DNA of 64,000 nt, taken from positions 24,748 to 88,747 of the forward strand of contig SVOQ01000009.1 in NCBI GenBank assembly GCA_015066345.1, in the 5' to 3' direction. Positions 41,601-49,707 of this stretch are shown here, piece by piece. The stretch is from Oscillospiraceae bacterium (GTDB lineage Bacteria > Bacillota > Clostridia > Oscillospirales > Acutalibacteraceae). The position numbers and the translations under genes are program-made. The notes below the pieces were generated by a model that was not told where the DNA came from, ran no database searches, and saw only the letters and a program-made list of their open reading frames with translations. The first letter of the stretch is position 1. Each line of letters opens with the position of its first letter.

Positions 41601-42204
41601 CCACGTTCTTGCTTCCGGTGAAGATGTAAACATCATGGTATTTGATACCGAAGTTTACTCTAACACAGGTGGACAGGCTTCTAAGGCTTCTAACATCGGT
41701 CAGGTTGCTCAGTTCGCAGCTGCAGGTAAGGCAATCGCTAAGAAGAGCCTTGCTGAAATCGCAATGAGCTACGGCTATGTTTACGTTGCACAGATCGCTA
41801 TGGGTGCTGACCAGAATCAGACCCTTAAGGCTATCAAAGAAGCTGAAGCTTACAACGGTCCTTCACTTATCATTGCTTACTCACCTTGCGAAATGCACTC
41901 AATCAAGGGTGGTATGGTTAACTGCCAGAACGAAATGAAGAAAGCTGTTGAATGCGGTTACTGGAATATGTTCCGTTACAACCCCGCACTCAAAGCAGAA
42001 GGCAAGAATCCCTTCACAATCGACTCTAAACCCGCAACAGGCGATTATAAGGCATTCCTTCTTAACGAAGCTCGTTATTCTTCTCTTACACGTTCATTCC
42101 CCGAAAGAGCAGAAGCACTCTTCGCACAGTCCGAGCAGACAGCTCTCGAAAGATATGAGCATCTCCTCAGACTTCAGGCTCTCTACGCTCCCAAGGCTGA
42201 ATAA
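38656..42204 (+). CDS. nifJ: Pyruvate:ferredoxin (flavodoxin) oxidoreductase
   Basis: 1182 aa; two 4Fe-4S motifs [13 protein letters not shown] and [15 protein letters not shown] region [39 protein letters not shown]. Confidence 0.98.
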   Translation: [1182 protein letters not shown]

Positions 42205-42218
42205 GAATAATAAAATAA

Positions 42219-42248
42219 AACCGCTTGACCGAAAGGTCAGGCGGTTTT
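42219..42248 (+). terminator. Terminator after nifJ
   Basis: aaccgcttgacc-gaaa-ggtcaggcggttttt. Confidence 0.85.
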
Positions 42249-42253
42249 TGTTG

Positions 42254-45200
42254 TTACTCAGCCAATGCTTTATTTACTGCATTCTGGTAATCTCTTGAGT
42301 CTATTTTATTGTTATTATTCATATCTGCTGCCGAAAAGTAATTTCCGTTTAAAGTAATTTGTTTATTTGCCGCTTTTTCAATCTCGGCACAGTCAAGAAC
42401 ATCGCACACACTGTCGCCGTTTAAATCTCCATACACCACAAGATTGAAAACAGAATCCGGTTCACCATTAAGGTAAACCACAACCGACGAGCCTGTTCCG
42501 AAGAAAGCCTCTTTGCCGTTGGAGTATGAGGGCAACGCATAATGAGTAGCATTGTCACTTACCTTTATTAAATCAGTTATGCTATTAGTTCCGGTTACGG
42601 TGGTTTTAATTGAAAGTTTTGCTAAATCCACGGTGGTTGCAGAAAGTAACGATGTAATAACCGGGATAAATGTACATACACCGCTTGTTATTGTCATAAG
42701 GGGGTTACTGCCATCCTGACAAACAACAACACAATAATAGTAGTCGTAAATTTTGGTATGACTTGAAGGTGTAAATTCGCTTGTAGTAGCGTTCTTTATG
42801 AATTTACCGCCCGTATTACTGTTTTTGGTGTTTCCATACCATTGATATATTCTGTTAAGTCCCATAACATCAAAACTCAAAGTCTGTTTTGTGCTTTCGC
42901 AGTATAAGGGAACATCTCCGAATATTGCGTTATCGGTAGTTATTTCAATAAAAGTCTGATTATTTTCATTCGCCCAGGTTTCACCGAAACTACCCTTTGA
43001 ACCGTAGACTATAACATTTTCAAAATCCGTATCTTCAATGCTTGTAACGGATAACGGTAATGCCGTAGGAATGTTTTCGGGTAAATCATTTATAGATATA
43101 GCATTGTCAAGGATAACTTTATTTGCACTGAAATCCGTTTCGAAAGCACCTGCTTCGACTGTAACGTCACCTTTAATCCAGACTTCGTTTAGTGACGAGC
43201 AACCTGCAAAAGCATCTTTGCCTAAACTTTCCAAAGTAGGAAGATTAACATTTTTTAAAGCTGTACAACCTTTGAAAGCATAGTCCGAAAGATGTGTAAG
43301 GTATTGGTAATTTACATTTTCAAGACTTGTGCAGTTTTCAAAGCCGCTTTCATATATTTTGTTTACGAGCGGTGAGGAGAAATCCTTCAATGAGTTACAA
43401 TTGTAGAAGCTGTGAGAATTAACGTATTTAAGAACAGGAAGCTTTGCGGTATTAAGATTTATGCAGTTATAAAAAGTATTCTTAGCTACAGATGTTGCCT
43501 TTTCCGCATTTATTTCTTTTAATGAAGTGCATTCGTTGAAAGCATATTGACGAATGTGTGCTGCATTAGGAACAATTACCGTTTCAAGATTTTTACACTT
43601 TTCAAATGCATTTTCTCCGACCAAGGTTATCAAAGGCAACTCCACATATTTTACGGAGCTTCCTTGAAATGCGGTTTCTCCTATAGATGTTAACGTATCC
43701 GAAGCAATTCGTTGTATTCCAGTACAGCCTTGGAAAGCACTTTTACCAATATATGTAACATTTTGGAAGTTTATGTATGGTATGGAAGAGGCTTTAAATG
43801 CATAATTGCCGACTTCCGCAACATTATTGCCGATAAACTCTTTAATATTACTGCAGTTGTAAAAAGATTCCTGCCCAAGTTGGGTTACCCCCTGTGCCGT
43901 TATGTGTTCAAGTGAGGTGCAGTTACGAAATGCTCTTTCTTTGATTTTTGTTACTGTATCAGGAAGTATAATATTTTTAATATGGGTAAAACCGCTGAAA
44001 ACGGATGTTCCTATGGCAGTAGGTGTGATACCGTTTATAGTGTCCGGGACAATAATGTATGTATTATTTTCTGTGTTTTCTCCGTAATATTTCGTTATGG
44101 TTCCTTCGGAATCTATAGCATATTTGTCTTCTTCATTCAGGAAAAGTCTTTTATAATTTACGGTTATTGTTTCACTTCGCTTTTTACCCTTTCTTTGGGC
44201 ATAGGCAGTAATAACTGTGTCATACTTGATTTGTATCGGTTCCTCATAGTCATATACAGATGTATTGAGAGTTGTGGTTGAAAATGTATATAATATATAA
44301 GCATCAGGATCGGAACAAGTCATTTCCAGATAGAATTCTTCATCAAATTCACAAGAATCTACGCTTAATACGGGAGTCGGAACTTGTGGTATATGCTCAT
44401 CAAGGATAAATTCAAGATACATACCCTCACGGTATTCAAATTCATCAATTTTTTTGACAATTTCATCATAGGTTATTGAGGGCTTATCAAGAATAAGGTA
44501 GGTTACCGCTGCACTTACAAATGGTGCCGCCATTGATGTGCCGTCTGCATATGCGAAGCTATTATTAAGAAAAGTGCTCGTAACTGCTTCACCAATGGCG
44601 GCAGTTTCACATGCTGAGCCATAATTAGAAAAGCCTGTTTTTCGTTGCATCCAATGATCGTATGCCATAACAGTAATAACATTATCGCAACAGGCAGGAG
44701 TATAGAATTGATAATCCAAATATGAACAATCGTTTCCTGCTGAGGCAACAAGTATTATGCCAAGATTATGTGCCTTGGCTAAAGCATCACTTATTGCCGG
44801 ACTCTTACCATCCATACCCAAGCTCATATTTATAACATCAACACCATCTGCTACTGCAGCTTCGATGCCCATAACCACCTGTGATACTGTTCCCTCACCC
44901 TTCGAATTAAGAACCTTATACGGCTTAATTGTAACATTTTCAAGTGTATTAACAGCAATAATACCCGAAACGTGAGTTCCGTGTCCGTTGTCGTCATAAC
45001 AAGAGGCTGTACTGTCAATTGCATTAAAACCGTTGGGGTCAACCCTATCCTTTAACAAGTCGTGGTCGTATGCAATTCCCGTATCAACAACTGCAACTGT
45101 AAGCTTACGAGTGTAGTTTACTCCTGATTCCTTAATTTTCTGACGAAGCTGAGTAAAGCCAAGAGTATCACCATCATCCGCCATTACTTCCATAATTTCG

Positions 45201-45670
45201 GAATTCGTAAGCTTTTCGATGATTGTAAAATTTGTAAATCTGTTTACCTCATCCTCCTGAACGTATTCAACATCCTTGCAGTTTTCATAATATTCGAGGG
45301 CTTCCGTAGCAGATTTATTGTCATCAAACTGCAGAATATGCAAATCGTTATAGCCCTCTATATAAGCCACGGCGTCAAGAGTATCAATATCACCCTCAGC
45401 TTTGACTATAAGTCGGTCTGTTGAATAACTTGCAGGTTCCTCAGTTTCGTCTTCTTCGTCTGCACAGACAGAAAAAGACTCCACTGAATTTACGGCATAC
45501 TCCTCAGGCTCTATTGTATCTGTATCATATTCCTCAATCATATCGCTCAACTGATTGGTAAATTCTTCAAGCGATACTTCATTTTCCGTGCTTTCGGTTG
45601 CCTGAGCAAAAACGGGTAAGCCCCCTATTATAAGCACACCGCATAAAAGAAAGCTTAGAAATCTCTTCAT
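42254..45670 (-). CDS. Secreted S8 subtilase with LRR (BspA) domain and C-terminal dockerin
   Basis: VAVVDTGIAYDHDLL, NGHGTHVSGI, DGTSMAAPFVSAA; BspA LRR_5 repeats; GDLNGDSVCDVLDCAEI..ADMNNNNKIDSRDYQNAVNKAL dockerin; CGGAGG upstream of 45670. Confidence 0.92.
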   Translation of the reverse strand: MKRFLSFLLCGVLIIGGLPVFAQATESTENEVSLEEFTNQLSDMIEEYDTDTIEPEEYAVNSVESFSVCADEEDETEEPASYSTDRLIVKAEGDIDTLDAVAYIEGYNDLHILQFDDNKSATEALEYYENCKDVEYVQEDEVNRFTNFTIIEKLTNSEIMEVMADDGDTLGFTQLRQKIKESGVNYTRKLTVAVVDTGIAYDHDLLKDRVDPNGFNAIDSTASCYDDNGHGTHVSGIIAVNTLENVTIKPYKVLNSKGEGTVSQVVMGIEAAVADGVDVINMSLGMDGKSPAISDALAKAHNLGIILVASAGNDCSYLDYQFYTPACCDNVITVMAYDHWMQRKTGFSNYGSACETAAIGEAVTSTFLNNSFAYADGTSMAAPFVSAAVTYLILDKPSITYDEIVKKIDEFEYREGMYLEFILDEHIPQVPTPVLSVDSCEFDEEFYLEMTCSDPDAYILYTFSTTTLNTSVYDYEEPIQIKYDTVITAYAQRKGKKRSETITVNYKRLFLNEEDKYAIDSEGTITKYYGENTENNTYIIVPDTINGITPTAIGTSVFSGFTHIKNIILPDTVTKIKERAFRNCTSLEHITAQGVTQLGQESFYNCSNIKEFIGNNVAEVGNYAFKASSIPYINFQNVTYIGKSAFQGCTGIQRIASDTLTSIGETAFQGSSVKYVELPLITLVGENAFEKCKNLETVIVPNAAHIRQYAFNECTSLKEINAEKATSVAKNTFYNCINLNTAKLPVLKYVNSHSFYNCNSLKDFSSPLVNKIYESGFENCTSLENVNYQYLTHLSDYAFKGCTALKNVNLPTLESLGKDAFAGCSSLNEVWIKGDVTVEAGAFETDFSANKVILDNAISINDLPENIPTALPLSVTSIEDTDFENVIVYGSKGSFGETWANENNQTFIEITTDNAIFGDVPLYCESTKQTLSFDVMGLNRIYQWYGNTKNSNTGGKFIKNATTSEFTPSSHTKIYDYYYCVVVCQDGSNPLMTITSGVCTFIPVITSLLSATTVDLAKLSIKTTVTGTNSITDLIKVSDNATHYALPSYSNGKEAFFGTGSSVVVYLNGEPDSVFNLVVYGDLNGDSVCDVLDCAEIEKAANKQITLNGNYFSAADMNNNNKIDSRDYQNAVNKALAE

Positions 45671-45718
45671 AAAAAAACCTCCGTTTGCATTTTCTTGACA
45701 TTTGATTGCTATTAAAAA

Positions 45719-45771
45719 ATCTCTTTCTGTTATATAGTGTAAAAAAAGTCTGTTTTTGACATAAATTTTTC
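45719..45771. promoter_or_regulatory. Conserved noncoding element (copy 2), about 50 nt upstream of the subtilase-LRR gene
   Basis: Shares CTCTnTCTGTTATATAGTGT...GTTTTTGACATAAA with 3328-3379. Confidence 0.6.
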
Positions 45772-45821
45772 CAAAAAAATTAACCGACCCTCTCAAAAGG
45801 TCGGTTATAGTTATATTTTAT

Positions 45822-45867
45822 GTGGTGCGAAGTGCCCCTTTAATTACGAATTACGCATTACGAATTC
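45822..45867. repeat. GCGAAGTGCCCCTT + (ATTACGA)n repeat (copy 3), overlapping the 3' end of the AraC-type gene
   Basis: tggtgcgaagtgcccctttaattacgaattacgcattacgaattc. Confidence 0.65.
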
Positions 45868-46701
45868 TTTCGGGCTTACACCGTACTCCGCTTTAAACGC
45901 TCTGTAAAAGTTGGCGTAGTCCTGAAATCCGCATTTGTGGTAAACTACGCCCGGTGCTACCCCCTGGGATAAAAGCTCCTTGGCATTCAGTAGTCTTTTA
46001 AGCATTATATATCTGTATACGCTTGTACCTACGGAGCGGGTAAATTCGTGGGAAAGGTGATACTTACTTACGAAAAATTTACGGGCAATACTTTCCAATG
46101 ACAAGTCTTCATTGTAATTTTCATTTATAAAACTAAGCACCTTTGTAACAAGTAAGGTATCTTTAACAGGCTCGGCATTCCCCTCTTTTTGCAATGCAAG
46201 GCGGTTTATTTCCACCATAAACTGTAAAAACACACCCGTTGCACTCAGCTCGTTACCGTAATCGTCACCGTAGCACTCATTTATCATATTCTCAAGAAGC
46301 TCGGTTATGTTTGTTCGTTGAATACCCGTAGGTCTTAATATATTAGTATGCGTCGGAGACTGTATATCGAAGCATTTTGTAAGGGTGTTTTCGCCATTTC
46401 CGAAGCTTTCGATATATGATTTATCAATCCACAGAACAATTCTCTCATAAACGCAACCGGGTTTTACTATGGGTTGGTGTAATTCACGGGGATTTATAAG
46501 GAGCAAATCACCGGGTTTTAATAAATAGGTTTTACCCTCTACCCTGTACTCAACCTCACCGCTTAAGAAAAAATATATTTCATAAAAATCGTGGTGGTGC
46601 ACCGCAACACCCTCGGGCTTCGGGTCACGATAACGAAAAACCTCAAAGGTGCTTTTTTCCATATTCTGACGAGTCTGAAAACTTTGAGTCTTAGACTGCA
46701 T
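45844..46701 (-). CDS. AraC family transcriptional regulator
   Basis: N-terminal cupin HHHDFYEIYFFLSGEVEYRVEGKTYLLKPGDLLLINP; C-terminal HTH with GFQDYANFYRAFKAEYGVSPKEF. Confidence 0.93.
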   Translation of the reverse strand: MQSKTQSFQTRQNMEKSTFEVFRYRDPKPEGVAVHHHDFYEIYFFLSGEVEYRVEGKTYLLKPGDLLLINPRELHQPIVKPGCVYERIVLWIDKSYIESFGNGENTLTKCFDIQSPTHTNILRPTGIQRTNITELLENMINECYGDDYGNELSATGVFLQFMVEINRLALQKEGNAEPVKDTLLVTKVLSFINENYNEDLSLESIARKFFVSKYHLSHEFTRSVGTSVYRYIMLKRLLNAKELLSQGVAPGVVYHKCGFQDYANFYRAFKAEYGVSPKEFVMRNS

Positions 46702-46773
46702 AATTTCACCTACAATGATAAAAATTTAATATCCGATTATTTATATATTACCGCAACTATTACAATATGTCAA

Positions 46774-46796
46774 ACAATATATACAATTTATATTGT
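46774..46796. promoter_or_regulatory. Candidate operator between divergent AraC and uxuA genes
   Basis: ACAATATA-TACAATT-TATATTGT inverted repeat. Confidence 0.5.
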
Positions 46797-46864
46797 AAAA
46801 ATGCCGTGTTATACTTATAATGTAATAGAATGCAAATACAAATTTTACAGGGAGGTTTCCTCTT

Positions 46865-47914
46865 ATGAAAATGTCATTCCGTTGGTATGGCGATACCGAC
46901 CCTATTTCACTTCAGTATATAAGCCAGATTCCCAATATGCGTAGCGTTGTAAGTGCAGTTTACGATGTTAAGCCCGGTGAAGTATGGCCCGAGGAAAGCA
47001 TTGCAAAAATGAAAAAGCAGTGCGAGGACAACAACCTTCTTTTTGATATTGTTGAGTCCATTCCCGTTCACGAAAATATAAAACTTGGCAGAGATAATGT
47101 TGACGAGCTTATTGATGTTTACTGCGAAAACATCCGCCGTTGTGCAAAATACGGTATTAAATGCGTAACTTATAACTTTATGCCCGTTTTTGACTGGACA
47201 CGTACCCAGCTGGACAAAGAAGCTCCCGACGGCTCTACAAGTCTTGTAATGTACTGGGAGCAGATGAAGGGTCTTGACCCCCTTAAGGATGATATTCACC
47301 TTCCCGGTTGGGATTCAAGCTACACTCAGGAAGAAGTACGTGAGCTTATTTCCGCTTACGGTGAGCTTGGTGAAGAAGGTCTTTGGGCTAACCTTGAAAA
47401 ATTCCTCAAAAAGGTTATTCCCGTTGCTGAGGAATGTGGCGTAAGAATGGCTATACACCCTGACGACCCGCCCTATCCTATTTTCGGTATTCCGAGAATT
47501 ATCACCTGCGAAGAAAATCTTGACAGAATGCTCGCAATTGTTGACAGCCCCGCAAACTCCCTTTGCCTTTGCACAGGCTCCCTCGGTTGTGCCGCAACAA
47601 ATGATATTGTTAAAATGGTACGTAAATACAGTGCTATGGACAGAATTGCATTTATGCACATCCGTCAGGTACTTGTTCTTCCCGACGGAAGTTTTGAAGA
47701 GCAGGGTCACCTTTCAAAATGCGGTAGCCTTGATATGTATGAAATTGTTAAAGCCCTTGTTGAAACAGACTTCGACGGTTACGTAAGACCCGACCACGGT
47801 AGAATGATATGGGGCGAAACAGGTAAACCCGGCTATGGTCTTTACGACCGTGCTTTAGGTGCAACCTATATCAATGGTCTTTTTGAAGCTTGTGAAAAAG
47901 CACTCAATAAATAA
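46865..47914 (+). CDS. uxuA: Mannonate dehydratase
   Basis: FRWYGDTDPISLQYISQIPNMRSVVSAVYDVKPGEVWP; VRPDHGRMIWGE. Confidence 0.96.
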   Translation: MKMSFRWYGDTDPISLQYISQIPNMRSVVSAVYDVKPGEVWPEESIAKMKKQCEDNNLLFDIVESIPVHENIKLGRDNVDELIDVYCENIRRCAKYGIKCVTYNFMPVFDWTRTQLDKEAPDGSTSLVMYWEQMKGLDPLKDDIHLPGWDSSYTQEEVRELISAYGELGEEGLWANLEKFLKKVIPVAEECGVRMAIHPDDPPYPIFGIPRIITCEENLDRMLAIVDSPANSLCLCTGSLGCAATNDIVKMVRKYSAMDRIAFMHIRQVLVLPDGSFEEQGHLSKCGSLDMYEIVKALVETDFDGYVRPDHGRMIWGETGKPGYGLYDRALGATYINGLFEACEKALNK

Positions 47915-47930
47915 TTGGGAGGATATAAAA

Positions 47931-48572
47931 ATGAACGCTATTTCTGAAAAAATTATGTCAATCGGTGTAGTTCCGGTTATTAAACTTAACAACCCCGAAA
48001 GAGATTCCGTTGCTCTTGCCGAAGCTCTTGTAAAGGGCGGTGTTCCTGTTGCCGAGGTTACCTTCCGTGCAGCAGGTGCGGCAACCGCAATTAAACTTAT
48101 GAGTGAAAATGTTCCTGAAATGCTCGTTGGTGCAGGTACTGTACTCACAACCGCTCAGGTTGACGAAGCTATTGAAGCGGGTGCAAAATTTATTGTTACA
48201 CCCGGTCTTGACGAGTACATCGTTAAATACTGTCAGGAAAAGAACATTCCTATCTACGCAGGTTGTACTACACCCACAGATTATCATACCGCTTACAGAC
48301 TCGGTCTTGATGTTCTTAAATTCTTCCCCGCTGAGCAGTCAGGCGGTCTTGCAAAAATCAAGGCTATGAGTGCTCCCTTCCCCATGTTTAAAGTAATGCC
48401 CACGGGCGGTATCGGTCTTAATAACCTTAAAGATTACCTTTCCTGCCCCGTAATAGCCGCTTGTGGCGGTTCATATATGGTTACCGCGGACCTTATTGAT
48501 AACCAGAAATGGGACGAAATTATTGATCTTTGTAAAAAATCTGTTGAAATTGTTAAGGAGGCACGTTCATAA
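47931..48572 (+). CDS. eda: KDPG/KHG aldolase
   Basis: GVVPVIKLNNPERDSVALAEALVKGGVPVAEVTFR; KFFPAEQSGGLAKIKAMSAPFP; start 47931 behind GGGAGG. Confidence 0.95.
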   Translation: MNAISEKIMSIGVVPVIKLNNPERDSVALAEALVKGGVPVAEVTFRAAGAATAIKLMSENVPEMLVGAGTVLTTAQVDEAIEAGAKFIVTPGLDEYIVKYCQEKNIPIYAGCTTPTDYHTAYRLGLDVLKFFPAEQSGGLAKIKAMSAPFPMFKVMPTGGIGLNNLKDYLSCPVIAACGGSYMVTADLIDNQKWDEIIDLCKKSVEIVKEARS

Positions 48573-49594
48573 TGGCTAAAGTTGTTACATTCGGCGAAAT
48601 TATGCTTCGCCTTGCACCTAACGGATATTATCGTTTCTTCCAGGACGACCAACTTCAGGCTACTTTCGGTGGCGGTGAAGCTAACGTTGCAGTTTCCCTT
48701 GCTAACTATGGTATGGAATCGGTATACGTTACAAAGCTCCCCACTCACGCTATCGGTCAGGCAGCAGTAAATTCACTCCGTTATTTTGGTGTTGATACAT
48801 CAAAAATTGCTCGTGGCGGTGACAGAGTAGGTATCTACTTCCTCGAAAAAGGTGCTTCACAGCGTGGTAGCGTTTGTATTTATGACCGCGCTCATTCAGC
48901 TATTCAGGAAGCTTGTGCTTCTGACTTTAACTGGGATGAAATCTTTGAGGGTGCGGACTGGTTCCACTTCACAGGTATTACTCCCGCTTTAGGCAAGAAC
49001 CTTGTTGAAATCTGCAAAGAGGCTTGTATTGCCGCAAAGGCAAAGGGCGTTAAAATCTCCTGCGACCTTAACTATCGCGGTAAACTCTGGACAAGAGCCG
49101 AAGCACGTGAAGCAATGACCGAGCTTTGCAAATATGTTGACGTTTGCATTTCTAACGAAGAAGATGCAAAAGACGTTTTCGGTATTGAGGCAGAAAACAC
49201 CGACATTTACGGTGGTAAACTCAACAAAGAGGGCTACAAATCCGTTGCAAAACAGCTTGCAGATAAATTCGGCTTTGAAAAAGTTGCTATCACATTAAGA
49301 AGTTCAATTTCCGCTAACGACAATGACTGGGCAGCTATGCTCTACGACGGCGAAAACTACTGTTTCTCAAAAGAATATCACCTTCACATTGTTGACCGTG
49401 TAGGTGGCGGTGACAGTTTCGGTGGCGGTCTTATCTACGCACTTCTCAGTGGCAAGGATACACAGTCCGCAATTGAATTTGCAGTTGCTGCATCCGCACT
49501 CAAGCACTCTATTGAGGGTGACTTCAACAGAATCGGCGTTGGCGAAGTTGAAAAACTTGCCGGTGGCGACGGTTCAGGACGCGTACAAAGATAA
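48572..49594 (+). CDS. kdgK: 2-keto-3-deoxygluconate kinase (PfkB family)
   Basis: FGEIMLRLAPNGYYRFFQDDQLQATFGGGEANVAVSLANYG; DRVGGGDSFGGGLIYAL; TAATG overlap with eda. Confidence 0.93.
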   Translation: MAKVVTFGEIMLRLAPNGYYRFFQDDQLQATFGGGEANVAVSLANYGMESVYVTKLPTHAIGQAAVNSLRYFGVDTSKIARGGDRVGIYFLEKGASQRGSVCIYDRAHSAIQEACASDFNWDEIFEGADWFHFTGITPALGKNLVEICKEACIAAKAKGVKISCDLNYRGKLWTRAEAREAMTELCKYVDVCISNEEDAKDVFGIEAENTDIYGGKLNKEGYKSVAKQLADKFGFEKVAITLRSSISANDNDWAAMLYDGENYCFSKEYHLHIVDRVGGGDSFGGGLIYALLSGKDTQSAIEFAVAASALKHSIEGDFNRIGVGEVEKLAGGDGSGRVQR

Positions 49595-49611
49595 TTGCAG
49601 TTTACTCATTT

Positions 49612-49645
49612 AACCACATCCCTTTATTGCGGATGTGGTTATTTT
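49612..49645 (+). terminator. Terminator after kdgK
   Basis: aaccacatcc-ctttattgc-ggatgtggttattttt. Confidence 0.8.
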
Positions 49646-49707
49646 TTATTGACATAGCAGTTAAAAAATGTTAAATTTATTTTAATATTTAATTAGTAGG
49701 TGATTTT

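Noticed and set aside
33005-42298. Long antisense or out-of-frame ORFs inside secA and nifJ (e.g. 34043..34651, 40024..40776)
   Set aside because: Strongly conserved proteins occupy the other frame; these are open frames from codon bias without RBS or recognisable domains.
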